Shown here: positions 8,248 through 19,189 of the stretch, piece by piece
Layout of the letters: each line of letters starts with the position of its first letter
Position numbering within the stretch: the first letter of the stretch is position 1
Source: Actinomycetota bacterium
GTDB taxonomy: Bacteria > Actinomycetota > Geothermincolia > Geothermincolales > RBG-13-55-18
Assembly: GCA_014360645.1 (NCBI GenBank)
Contig: JACIXD010000005.1
Span: forward strand, 1 to 64,000
DNA length: 64,000 nucleotides
Direction: 5' to 3'
Translations under genes and position numbers: made by a program
Notes under the pieces: model-generated
Databases searched by the model: none
What the model saw: the letters and a program-made list of their open reading frames with translations, nothing else
Told to the model about the DNA's origin: nothing

Positions 8248-8597
8248 CATAGGGCGTTGGGACGGAAAACAGAATAGGGCTTGAGGGATAACGAGCAGCT
8301 GGTACGCGAGTATACGACAGCCTGAAGGTCGCAGCCCACTCGGCGTAGATGGCGGCGACATCCACGTGTTCATCGCTTCCCTCAGACCCGGCCTTGTATT
8401 TTCCGGCTTCCGTCCCTACGCCCCGGTATGAGGACAGGTGGAGGATGGACACCGGCTGCTTGCGGATGAGCAGAACGGGCAAGGAGGTGGTCCTGGGCTG
8501 CGAAGACAAGAGGAAAGTCGGTATGCGAGATCTCTGCCTATTGACGGCATGAGGCAGGGAGTAAGTGCAAACGTGAGATCCGCGAAAGGAGGGTGAT

Positions 8598-10100
8598 ATG
8601 AGAAAGGCGATAATAGCTGTCCTGCTGACCGCACTCGCCCTCACCATGATTGTACCGGCGATGACGACGGCGGCAGATGGTTGGGACGGGTCGATTAGTT
8701 GGTCAGGTCAAGGCATGGATTCAAGCCCGAGAAGTGATTTGGTCGGTGAAGGGCCGCGCACGGAGGCCGGCTGGATACACTGGAACGTCACCCAGGCTGG
8801 GGGTGTGACTTCGGCTCAACTGGAGCTCGGCGGCTCCGGGTCCGGCACCTATTATGTGCACGCAAAACATGGTAAAACGCTTCAGTTCTTCACGCCATAT
8901 TTCGACTTGGGAGCGCTTACGGCAACCGTGTGGTACAACGGCTACCTGGGAGATAACCCGCAGTTCATAATCTCCGACTGGTGCGATCCGATTGAATCGG
9001 AAAGGCTGACTGTCACCAAGACCGTGGTCACCTCCTACATACGCACTCACTTTTGGGACATAGACAAGTCCGTCTCCACCGAAAACGGTTACACGCACGA
9101 AGGTTACCCCAAGATCTGGCTCTACGTGGACGGCAGGGGAGACGAGACCGCCACATGGACGGTGGACGTGTCTTACGAGGGCTACGAGGACAGCGGCTTC
9201 AACGTATCCGGGGAGATCACCATCAAGAACACCGGGACTCTCGACGCTGAGATTGTGGGCATTGCTGACGAATTGGCTGGCCAAGAGATTGACATCCACT
9301 GTCCGGAAGAACTACCTTTCACCCTCGCGGTAGGCGAGACCCTAACTTGCACCTACAGCGTGGACGTAGAAGGTAAGGTCGAGGGGTCCAACGTCGTGAC
9401 GGTCACCACCAAGAGAGGCAGTTATGAGGAGAAAAAGGACATCGTTTGGGGTGACCCCACCACCGAGTTCGGCAAGACCGTCACCGTCGAGGACGTGAGC
9501 GACCTCTTCGGCGAGAGGGAGCTGGGAAAGGTCACGGCTCCGAGCGGCGACACTTTCACCTACACAAAGGACTTCGCATGGGCGGATTACGGCGAAAATA
9601 GGGCTGGTGACTACACCTACGACAACACCGCCATCATCGTCGAGACGGGGCAGTCCGCGAGTGCGACCCTTAAGGTAAACGTCCAGGGATTCATCTACGA
9701 GACGGCCTACGCCAAGGGCTCATCCGCAATACCCTTCATCCCCACCTTCGCCAACTGGGGATGGACCAATCCCATCTGTAGCGGGACTTACACCTGGGAC
9801 CTCTGGGCCGGCGCCGCGAAGTGCGACACCAGCAAGGGCACGCTGGTCGGCTCGGTTACGGTGACATACCCCTCCGATGGCTGCGTAACCGTTGATTACA
9901 ACGTATCAACACCCAACATCCTCAAGGAAACCCACGTGTACGCGGGTTATGACATATTCCCCAAGGTGTTGTCGGGCAAGCGTTGGGTGTACACCGTCGC
10001 ACCGGGGCAGTACTACAATGACAGCCCGTTCAACGGCAGCCAGGTCTACGTCATAGCCCACGCGGTGGTCGGTATCCCCGACCCGAATTTTGGCCCCTGA
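8598..10100 (+). CDS. Large secreted protein with beta-sandwich repeats
   Basis: The protein has 500 residues. It starts with a clear Sec signal peptide (MRKAIIAVLLTALALTMIVP, cleavage likely after the TTAA segment). The rest is rich in Thr, Asp, Gly, Trp and Tyr, with repeating beta-strand patterns such as SGEITIKNTGTLDAEI and YDNTAIIVETGQSASATL, similar to DUF11/Ig-like adhesion modules. Only four or so cysteines are present, and there is no LPXTG motif or C-terminal membrane helix, so it is probably released or loosely attached. AAAGGAGG precedes the ATG by 5-7 bases. It follows a terminated leader and is closed by a strong terminator, so it is monocistronic. Its function is unknown. Confidence 0.75.
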   Translation: MRKAIIAVLLTALALTMIVPAMTTAADGWDGSISWSGQGMDSSPRSDLVGEGPRTEAGWIHWNVTQAGGVTSAQLELGGSGSGTYYVHAKHGKTLQFFTPYFDLGALTATVWYNGYLGDNPQFIISDWCDPIESERLTVTKTVVTSYIRTHFWDIDKSVSTENGYTHEGYPKIWLYVDGRGDETATWTVDVSYEGYEDSGFNVSGEITIKNTGTLDAEIVGIADELAGQEIDIHCPEELPFTLAVGETLTCTYSVDVEGKVEGSNVVTVTTKRGSYEEKKDIVWGDPTTEFGKTVTVEDVSDLFGERELGKVTAPSGDTFTYTKDFAWADYGENRAGDYTYDNTAIIVETGQSASATLKVNVQGFIYETAYAKGSSAIPFIPTFANWGWTNPICSGTYTWDLWAGAAKCDTSKGTLVGSVTVTYPSDGCVTVDYNVSTPNILKETHVYAGYDIFPKVLSGKRWVYTVAPGQYYNDSPFNGSQVYVIAHAVVGIPDPNFGP

Positions 10101-10132
10101 GGTGACCGAACGGCGCGAAAACTGAGCCAGGC

Positions 10133-10170
10133 AAAACCCCCGGGGGAGCCCCTCTCCCGGGGGTTTCCTT
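10133..10170 (+). terminator. Rho-independent terminator after the secreted-protein gene
   Basis: AAACCCCCGGG and CCCGGGGGTTT form an 11-bp stem around a short G/C loop, followed by a T-rich tract. It lies 33 bases after the stop codon at 10100. Confidence 0.85.
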
Positions 10171-10328
10171 TCTTGGCCCGCATGTTTGACTGATTGATAT
10201 TCTCATCTACCCCATTGCTTATGCCTCCCTTAGTCACTGAGTAAGCCGTTAGATCCCTTGTCGGGTTATTTTGCTCGCAACGTTTTTCCTCATCGATTTC
10301 CGCCTCGCCGCAGCCTGACTTCCCGCCC

Positions 10329-10925
10329 ATGGCCTCAAGTCGCTTTAAGGATTCCCTGATGGCTAAAGGTGATGATAATGCCACAAGAGAAACGGTCACA
10401 CAGGTAAGGGAAGAGGTCAAGCGGAGAGAGAAGGCCATCATGCAGCGCCTCATGGCTGAAGAGAGGGAGCTCTTTCTGGATAAGAACCCCGAGGACAGGG
10501 GGAACGGTTTCCAAGGGCGTACCCTACTCACCTCAGGCGGGCACATAGAGGACTTACGGGTGCCGGTATGCCTCGCCCAGGGGACAGACCACGAGGGAGG
10601 GCGAGAGATCTTGGGTTTCTGGATCATGGGGGGATCCGGAGCGAGCGCACACGCCTGGCGGGAGATATTCAGAGAGCTCAAGGAAAGAGGAGTGGAGCGC
10701 ATAGACATCGTGGTCTCCTGCGATCTCTCCTGTATCTTGGAGGCTTCGAGGTCGGTCTTTCCGGGGGCGGATCACCATTTATGCGTGGTGCACGCGGTGA
10801 GGGGCGCCAGGACCAGGGTAAGGCGTTCCGACTGCGCTGCGGTGCTTCAAGGCCTCAAGGCCATATACCGGGCCCAAGATCAAGAGGAGGCGGAGCGAGC
10901 TCTGTCCGCCTTTGCGGATACATAA
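10329..10925 (+). pseudogene. IS256/mutator-family transposase remnant
   Basis: The N-terminal part contains NGFQGRTLLTSGGHIEDLRVP, typical of IS256 transposases before the catalytic domain. The block REILGFWIMGGSGASAHAWR and FPGADHHLCVVHAVRGARTR belongs to the later catalytic region. The segment with the first catalytic Asp is missing between them, and the frame ends early at FADT with no C-terminal half. It therefore has an internal deletion and a 3' truncation and cannot encode an active enzyme. No intact inverted repeats were found. Confidence 0.75.
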
Positions 10926-11160
10926 TTCGGTGCGGGGAGAGGAAGGAAAGATATACGGACACGATTTTCTTGACGCTATCGGGCGTTAGAAAGCCTTTCT
11001 GCCACTGACATAATCTGTGTGTCAGTATCCAGTAGCTTATGGGGGGTCAGATTTATAAAAGGGCACAAAACGTGCATATTCTATGGAAATGCGATTTTAA
11101 AGAGAACCGCAGCGTTTCACAATTCTTCGATAAAAAAACCAGTTCAAAGCACATATTAGG

Positions 11161-11248
11161 TGGCGGAGGGGGCGGGATTCGAACCCGCGAGCCGTTGCCG
11201 GCCAATGGTTTTCAAGACCACCGCAATCGTCCGCTCTGCCACCCCTCC
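11161..11248 (-). tRNA. tRNA-Ser (anticodon UGA)
   Basis: On the minus strand the gene begins GGAGGGG and ends CCCCTCC-G-CCA, so the acceptor stem is fully paired and CCA is encoded. The anticodon loop CTTGAAAA has UGA as anticodon, and a long variable arm (GGCCGGCAACGGCTC region) is typical of serine tRNAs. The T arm carries the normal GGTTCGAATCC. It reads UCA-type serine codons. Three degenerate copies of its 3' part (fragments A-C) lie downstream of its 3' end. Confidence 0.95.
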
Positions 11249-11588
11249 AAGGTCAATTGTAGGGGTGGACGGCGGGGTAGTAAATGCGCCACCTTCCGGG
11301 GGCGCGTAGCGGCGGGTGCCGCTCAGGACCTCGCCGGGGAGGAGGGGCCTGCCCTGCAGGCGGGCCCGGAAGGCCTCGGCGGAGACCACCTCCAGGCGCA
11401 TCCCCGGGAGCAGGGGGGAGAAATCGCGCACGATGCGGCGCATTATGACCAGCAGATCCTCGGCTCGCATCTCTGACCACGACCGCGCCTCGCGGGCGCG
11501 CCGGATTCAACCTCCCACATCTATACCTTGCACCCGCTTGCAGCGCTGTCAAGCCTGTATGAGGGCTCGGGTAGCCCAGCGGCAGAGC

Positions 11589-13718
<2,130 letters not shown>

Positions 13719-13731
<13 letters not shown>

Positions 13732-14315
13732 GAGCCGTCCTCCTCCCTGGTGGAGACGCCGCCTTCGTCGGCGGCCAGGACGTCGAAGGGGGCTTGCACA
13801 CTCCCCTTCCGTGCCCGGATGAGGGGAGGTTTCACGCCCAGGGCACGGCGCAGCGCCTCTTCCTCCTCCTGTGAGAGCACGTGGGAAGCCCTGCCGGCGC
13901 GCACCGCCTTGGCATATGTGCGGTTCTCGTTGCGCCCGTAGATGGAGGTGAAGATGACCCCGTCACCGTTCTCGTCCAGCATGGCTACGGAATAGCTCAG
14001 CTTGCCGCCCATGTCCTCGAAGGCGTCGAAGCGCACCACCGCCACGCGCTGCAGCGCGCCAGCCAGCACGTCGGTGAGGTATTCCTTCTGGGCCGAGTGC
14101 TCATCGAGGAGGTGGAAGATCTCCTCTATCTGCAGGGCTTGGGAGGCCACTTTCTCCACCAGGCTCGAACCGTCGACACCCCGCTTGAGGATGGTGATGT
14201 TGCGGCGCAGCAGGGAAAGCTGGCGGAAGAGCATGAAAACCGCCACCAGCAGCACCAGGTCCAGCAGGAAGAGCAGGGTGATGAAAACGCCGGCGTTGTT
14301 CTTTAGCGCGTCCAC
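13719..14315 (-). CDS. DUF4446 family membrane-anchored protein
   Basis: The protein has 198 residues. One membrane helix lies near the N-terminus (about 10-30), followed by a coiled segment, and then the conserved DUF4446 block VVRFDAFEDMGGKLSYSVAM with DENGDGVIFTSIYGRNE. The family is found mainly in Actinomycetota and Bacillota and its biochemical role is unknown. It is the first gene of the minus-strand pheA-serS unit. The 110-bp tandem repeat array stands directly upstream, in the region shared with the divergent larE gene. Confidence 0.85.
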
Positions 14316-14360
14316 TCCTTGGCCTACCTCCTTTCACTCAAGAGGATACCACATTCCTGG

Positions 14361-14722
14361 CCGGCCCCGAGGATGGGTGGCGGGGGCGGCGGAGGCGGGG
14401 AGGTTTGGTGGAGGGGACTGGGTGAGGAGGAGGGTGACGGTTGCTCGATCGGGGACCGAAGCTCCTCTGGACGGCCCCGAGGACGGGTGGCGGGGGCAGC
14501 GGAGGCGGGGAGGTTTGGTGGAGGGTACTGGGTGAGGAGGAGGGTAACGGTTGCTCGATCGGGGACCGAAGCTCCTCTGGACGGCCCCGAGGACGGGTGG
14601 CGGGGGCGGCGGGGGCGGGGAGGTTTGGTGGAGGGGACTGGGTGAGGAGGAGGGTGACGGTTGCTCGATCGGGGACCGAAGCTCCTCTGGCCGGCCCCGA
14701 GGACGGGTGGCGGGGGCAGCGG
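14361..14722. repeat. 110-bp tandem repeat, about 3.3 copies
   Basis: Copies begin at 14361, 14471, 14581 and 14691, exactly 110 bases apart, and are nearly identical (GGCCCCGAGGA at each start). The period is not a multiple of three and no gene crosses the block. It fills the divergent intergenic space between the DUF4446 gene (minus) and larE (plus). Confidence 0.95.
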
Positions 14723-14807
14723 GTGACTCAACGGCCCTTTTGACCCGCTGACAATAAGGATGACCTGCGGCATTCCTGGTTTTATACTTTTCATGGAACG
14801 GGAAACG

Positions 14808-15662
14808 ATGAAGGTGGAAGGGACGTTGGAAAACAAGCTCGACGCGGCACGAGAGATGATCGCGGGACTCACGTCCGCCGTGGTCGCGTACTCGGGCGGC
14901 GTGGACTCCACCCTGGTCGCCTTCCTGGCCCACGAGGTGCTGGGCGACCGCGTGCTGGCGGTCACGGTGTCCTCCCCCCTCGTGCCGTCGCGCGACCTGG
15001 CCCGCGCCATCGCGGTGGCCAAAAAGTTGGAACTTCCCTTCGAGATGGTGGAGGCCGACGAGATCTCGCTGCCGGGCTTCGAGGACAACCCCCCGGAACG
15101 CTGCTACCTGTGCAAGCGTTTCCGGCTCGATCTGCTGGGAAAGAATGGTCGAGAGCGTGGCTATTCCGCCCTGCTCGAGGGGTCCAACCTCGACGACGCC
15201 TCGCTGCACCGTCCGGGCAGGAAAGCGGGCCTGGAGCTGGGCGCCCTGAGCCCCCTCGAGGAGGCCGGGATGACCAAGCAGGAGGTGCGGGCCGCAGCAA
15301 GGGAGCTCGGCCTTCCCAACTGGGACGCACCGGCGCGGCCGTGTCTGGCCACACGATTTCCTTATGGCATGACCCTGGACCGCGCCGCGTTGGCCAGGGT
15401 CGACGCGGCGGAGGAGTGGCTGGAGAAACTGGGGCTGCGCGAGCTGCGGGTACGGGTCGAAGGGCCGGGCGAGGTCAGGATAGAGGTGGAAAAAGGCGAA
15501 GTTGGCCGGTTGCGCGGGGAGGAAGTGCGTGAAAGGCTGGTGAAGAAGTTCAAGGGCCTCGGGTTCAGGCGCATTCGCCTCGACCTGGAGGGCTTCCGCA
15601 GCGGTAGCATGGACGAGGCCGACCGCGACAGGAAATGCGAGGACCTGTATATTGAAGGATGA
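14808..15662 (+). CDS. larE: LarE-type ATP-dependent sulfur transferase (nickel-pincer cofactor synthesis)
   Basis: This is a PP-loop enzyme of about 284 residues. AYSGGVDST (about 27-35) is the ATP-pyrophosphatase loop, and RPCLATRFPYGM aligns with the segment of LarE that holds the sulfur-donor cysteine. Two further cysteines (ERCYLCKRF, C99 and C102 from this start, plus C179) make a three-Cys set. In some LarE homologues such a set is thought to bind a [4Fe-4S] cluster that supplies sulfur, instead of a single sacrificed Cys. The C-terminus has the usual LDLEGFRSGSMDE. Start sites at 14760 or 14793 are also possible. Substrate: adenylylated pyridinium biscarboxylate mononucleotide. Confidence 0.93.
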   Translation: MKVEGTLENKLDAAREMIAGLTSAVVAYSGGVDSTLVAFLAHEVLGDRVLAVTVSSPLVPSRDLARAIAVAKKLELPFEMVEADEISLPGFEDNPPERCYLCKRFRLDLLGKNGRERGYSALLEGSNLDDASLHRPGRKAGLELGALSPLEEAGMTKQEVRAAARELGLPNWDAPARPCLATRFPYGMTLDRAALARVDAAEEWLEKLGLRELRVRVEGPGEVRIEVEKGEVGRLRGEEVRERLVKKFKGLGFRRIRLDLEGFRSGSMDEADRDRKCEDLYIEG

Positions 15663-15890
15663 GCGGGCCTTCACGAAAAGGCAGGGACGAAGGGCGCGGG
15701 CGGTGGTGAGAGTGCCGGGCGAGGCGGGCATGGGGACCGGGAGAATGGGCCGCATGGTCAGGGCGGATAGAAGCGACGGTTCTTACCCAGACTTCCCGTC
15801 GGTAGAGCGAACCCCTGCTGCTGTATATGCAGCCCTCACGGCCGAAATGAACGGTCTTTTCACGGCGACAGGGGCTTACGAGGAGGCTCC

Positions 15891-17078
15891 ATGAGGACCC
15901 TTTACCTGGACGCCTTCGCGGGGATCAGCGGGGACATGGCCCTGGGCGCCCTCGCCGACCTGGGTGTCCCCCTGGACGTGTACCGCGCCGTCGCCTCGGA
16001 CCTGGGATTGAGCGAGGTGGAGATCAGCGCCTCGCGCATCGAGCGCAAGAGCATCGGCGCGGTGAAGATAAGCGTGAGGGTGCAGGAACGCGGCGTGGTG
16101 AGAACCTACGCCAACATCCGGGCCCTTATCGACGCCAGCGCCCTGCCGGCAAAGGTCAAGGAAGACTCGCTGCGCGTCTTCTCTCTCATCGCCGAGGCCG
16201 AAAGCCGCATCCATTCCCGCAACATCGACCAGGTCCATTTCCACGAGCTGGGGAGCGCCGACACCATGGTGGACGTGGCGGGGACGGTGGCGGGGCTGCA
16301 CTACCTGGGGGTAGAGGAGGTGCTCTGCTCGCCACTTCCCATGGGCACGGGCATGGTCAAGACCCACCACGGGGTGCTCCCGGTGCCGGCTCCGGCGGTG
16401 GTGGAGATCCTCAAGGATGTGCCGGTGTATTCCAGCGGCATACCCACCGAGCTGGTGACCCCGACGGGCGCCGCGCTGGCCAAAGCCCTGGTCGCCGAAT
16501 TCTGCCTCCTCCCCCCCATGCGCATCCACGGCGTGGGATACGGCGCGGGCGACCGCGACCTGGAGATACCCAACCTCCTGCGGGCCTGCCTGGGGGAGCG
16601 TGAGGCGGCCGGGCGCGGGAGATCGCGGGAGCACAGTCTGGTAATCTCTACCAACATCGACGACATGAACCCGGAGATCTATCCCTACGTGCTGGAGAGG
16701 CTCTTCGAAGCGGGGGCAGACGACGTCTGGCTCCATCCCATCCAGATGAAGAAATCCCGCCCCGCTGTGACCCTGAACGTGCTGGCTCCGCCGGAGAGGG
16801 AGGAAGAGATAAAGGAGGTCGTCTTCGCCGAGACCAAGACCCTTGGCGTGCGCATCACCCAGGTGGAAAAGGAGTTCCTCGACCGCGAGGTCGTCACCGT
16901 GGCGACGCCTTACGGGAAGCTGCGGGTGAAGCTTGCCCGCCAGGAGGGGAGACCGGTGAACGTGGCGCCGGAATACGAGGACTGCCGCGAAGCGGCCGCG
17001 AGATGCGGCGTCCCCCTCAAGGAGGTCTACGCCGCGGCGGAGGAGGCGGCCAGGGCCCTGTTCCTGGAGGAAGCGTGA
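15891..17078 (+). CDS. larC: LarC nickel-insertion protein (nickel-pincer cofactor cyclometallase)
   Basis: The protein has 395 residues in one uninterrupted frame covering both the LarC1 and LarC2 regions, so no ribosomal frameshift is needed, unlike in Lactobacillus. The N-terminus MRTLYLDAFAGISGDMALGA is the family hallmark. VHFHELGSADTMVDV and STNIDDMNPEIYPYVLERLF are further conserved blocks, the latter in the CTP-binding C-terminal part. LarC inserts nickel into the pincer cofactor using CTP. The start follows GGAGG (15881-15885). The 228 bases between larE and larC hold no gene. Confidence 0.93.
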   Translation: MRTLYLDAFAGISGDMALGALADLGVPLDVYRAVASDLGLSEVEISASRIERKSIGAVKISVRVQERGVVRTYANIRALIDASALPAKVKEDSLRVFSLIAEAESRIHSRNIDQVHFHELGSADTMVDVAGTVAGLHYLGVEEVLCSPLPMGTGMVKTHHGVLPVPAPAVVEILKDVPVYSSGIPTELVTPTGAALAKALVAEFCLLPPMRIHGVGYGAGDRDLEIPNLLRACLGEREAAGRGRSREHSLVISTNIDDMNPEIYPYVLERLFEAGADDVWLHPIQMKKSRPAVTLNVLAPPEREEEIKEVVFAETKTLGVRITQVEKEFLDREVVTVATPYGKLRVKLARQEGRPVNVAPEYEDCREAAARCGVPLKEVYAAAEEAARALFLEEA

Positions 17079-17199
17079 CGCGAGAACGGGGGTCAGGTAA
17101 CGGGCCGCCGGGCCTGATGAGAAGGATACGGGAGATCGAGCTAAACGCAGCCAAACAACAGCGGGCTGCCGGGCCCGAGGAGAAGGAGGTCTTACATCC

Positions 17200-17661
17200 A
17201 TGTATGTCGGCGTGATAGGGGGGCAGTTCTGCAGCGAGGAGGAATCCCGAACCGCCTTTGAGCTGGGACGGATGCTTGCTGAAAGGGGCGCGGTGGTCGT
17301 CTGCGGCGGCCTGGGCGGCGTGATGGAGGCCGCCTGCAAGGGCGCCCGCGAGGCGGGCGGCACCACCATCGGCATCCTTCCCGGACCCTTCCGCAGCGAC
17401 GCCAATCCTTACGTGGACCACGCCATAGCCACCGACATGGGACAGGCACGCAACGCCGTCATCGTGCGCACCGCCGACGCGGTGGTGGCGGTGGGCGGCG
17501 AATACGGCACCCTCTCCGAGATCGCCATGGCCCTCAAGATGGGCAAGAAGGTGGTGGCCATCTCCAGTTGGGAGATAGCGAACAAGGGGGTGCCGGACGA
17601 TAAGATCATCCGCGCCTCCGGACCGGCGGAAGCGGTGGAGGTCCTCCTGGGAGGGGAATAG
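17200..17661 (+). CDS. TIGR00725/LOG-like SLOG-fold protein
   Basis: The protein has 153 residues with a Rossmann-like SLOG fold: VGVIGGQFC at the start, then CGGLGGVMEAACKGAREAGG, GILPG, and the late block GGEYGTLSEIAMALKMGKKV. This is the nucleotide-binding pattern of the LOG (cytokinin phosphoribohydrolase-like)/TIGR00725 proteins. Its exact substrate is unknown; nucleotide or nucleoside monophosphate handling is the family expectation. AAGGAGG lies about 10 bases before the ATG. It follows larC on the same strand by 121 bases and converges on larA. Confidence 0.85.
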   Translation: MYVGVIGGQFCSEEESRTAFELGRMLAERGAVVVCGGLGGVMEAACKGAREAGGTTIGILPGPFRSDANPYVDHAIATDMGQARNAVIVRTADAVVAVGGEYGTLSEIAMALKMGKKVVAISSWEIANKGVPDDKIIRASGPAEAVEVLLGGE

Positions 17662-17731
17662 CGGGCCGGAGCTCGCCCGCGCCCCCGGCGGCGCCTCTCG
17701 AAGGCGGGGCGTACCGCGACCGGCGTGGATC

Positions 17732-18055
17732 GTCAGCAGGCCGGGGAGGGGATGGTCTGGGAGGCGTGAGGCATGAGCAGGACCTTGCCGGCCGGCACCG
17801 TCTCCATGGCCTCGCGCAGCGCGTCCTCGATGCTCGCGTGGGGGATGATGCCGATGCGCCTCACCACTTCCGGGTCCAGCCGGGATACGCACCCGGCCGT
17901 CAGCAGGCCGGGGAGGGGATGGTCTGGGAGGCGTGGGGCATGAGCAGGACCTTGCCGGCCGGCACCGTCTCCATGGCCTCGCGCAGCGCGTCCTCGATGC
18001 TCGCGTGGGGGATGATGCCGATGCGCCTCACCACTTCCGGGTCCAGCCGGGATAC
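17732..18055. repeat. Tandem duplication of the 3' end of larA (167-bp period)
   Basis: The bases 17732-17888 repeat 17899-18055 with a single obvious substitution (17769 versus 17936). The second block is the last ~50 codons of larA including its stop at 17900-17902, so the gene's tail has been copied again just downstream of it. The extra copy is not part of the intact reading frame. Confidence 0.92.
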
Positions 18056-19189
18056 CAGCATGACCTTCTTGGCCTGGCGGTGGAGCAGGGCGGCGCGGAA
18101 GACCACGAAACCGGCCACGGTGAAGCTCCTCCTCAGCTCCGCCTCGATGGCGTCCTCCCCCCCGAGGTCGAACCAGCGCTGGAACTCGTAGGGGCCGAGG
18201 CCCTCGCTGCATTCCCCCACCATGATCAACACGCCCTCTCCGTCCTCCCGCAGGGCGGCCCTGGCGTTGGCGTTGGACTGGAAGGCCTGGTAGAAGGTGA
18301 GGTCCATGGGATACCCCCCGCGCGAGGCGACCACGATGTCGCCGCGGGAGGGTATCTCCACCCTGAAGGCCCGGGAGACGAAATCGCATCCCTTTTCGTG
18401 CGCCTGGACCAGGTCGCCCGCGAAGACCCCGAGGAATGCGCCGTCCTCGCTCAGGGCGAAGTTCACGATGAAGCGCGGTCCCGCCATGCGCGCCGCCTCC
18501 AGCATGTCCTCGTGCACGGGGTTGCCGGCCAGCACGCCGGGCCTGGCCATGGGATGCGTGCCCCCTCCCGGGACATCGCTCAGGGCACGGCCGTGGTTGG
18601 CCAGGATGGTGGCCATGCCGGATAGGCCCGGCAGCACCGCCTTGCGTCCCCCTCCGTATCCGGCGAAGGCATGGGGCACCACGGCACCAGTGAGGATGAG
18701 GTGGTCGGCATCCAGGGCGTGGCGGTTGACCAAAACCGGCGTGCCCATGGGAGTTTTTCCCAGATAGCGCAACTGGGAGGGGTCGCGCGCTTCGTGGTTG
18801 ACCACCCGCACGCCGCGGGGGAGGCGTTCTCCCACGATCTGTTTGATCCCCTCGTAGCCGGGCGCGCCATGGGTGCCGTTGGCGATGATCACCGTGATGT
18901 CGCGCTCCCGTATCCCCGCGCGGTTGAGGGCGCCGACCAGCATGGGCAGCCATACCCGCGACCGCACCCACAGGCGGTGGAAATCCGGGCAGGCGATGGC
19001 CACCTTGTCCCCGGGGCGCACCAGCTCCGCCAGGGGCCGAGATCCGACAGGGGCCGAAAGCGCCTCCGTGAGGGCCTTCTCGAGGTCGGGAAGGGGATCC
19101 ACGGAGACCCCCTCCACCACCCCTAAAAGGTGGTGGTCGGGGACCTCGAACTCCTGCGTTCCTCTCCCGAAACCCCACCTGAATCTCAT
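17900..19189 (-). CDS. larA: LarA-type nickel-dependent lactate (2-hydroxyacid) racemase
   Basis: The protein has 429 residues. Catalytic landmarks fall one residue away from those of L. plantarum LarA: H107 (NGTHGAP), H173 (VPHAFAGYGGG) and K183 (GGGRKAVLPG), the lysine that holds the nickel-pincer cofactor. It interconverts the two enantiomers of lactate or a related 2-hydroxyacid in the cytoplasm. The natural substrate of this branch is not evident. It is convergent to larE-larC-SLOG, so the enzyme and its maturation genes are adjacent but not in one operon. Its 3' end is tandemly duplicated downstream. Confidence 0.92.
   Translation of the reverse strand: MRFRWGFGRGTQEFEVPDHHLLGVVEGVSVDPLPDLEKALTEALSAPVGSRPLAELVRPGDKVAIACPDFHRLWVRSRVWLPMLVGALNRAGIRERDITVIIANGTHGAPGYEGIKQIVGERLPRGVRVVNHEARDPSQLRYLGKTPMGTPVLVNRHALDADHLILTGAVVPHAFAGYGGGRKAVLPGLSGMATILANHGRALSDVPGGGTHPMARPGVLAGNPVHEDMLEAARMAGPRFIVNFALSEDGAFLGVFAGDLVQAHEKGCDFVSRAFRVEIPSRGDIVVASRGGYPMDLTFYQAFQSNANARAALREDGEGVLIMVGECSEGLGPYEFQRWFDLGGEDAIEAELRRSFTVAGFVVFRAALLHRQAKKVMLVSRLDPEVVRRIGIIPHASIEDALREAMETVPAGKVLLMPHASQTIPSPAC

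Noticed and set aside
11156-11470. A 104-codon minus-strand frame between serS and tRNA-Ser
   Set aside because: The first 60 codons look moderately protein-like, but the frame runs through the whole tRNA gene and has no good ribosome binding site. It is perhaps a relic.
14334-15755. Minus-strand frame through larE and the 110-bp repeat
   Set aside because: It is antisense to a clear LarE enzyme, and its lower part is a translation of the tandem repeat.
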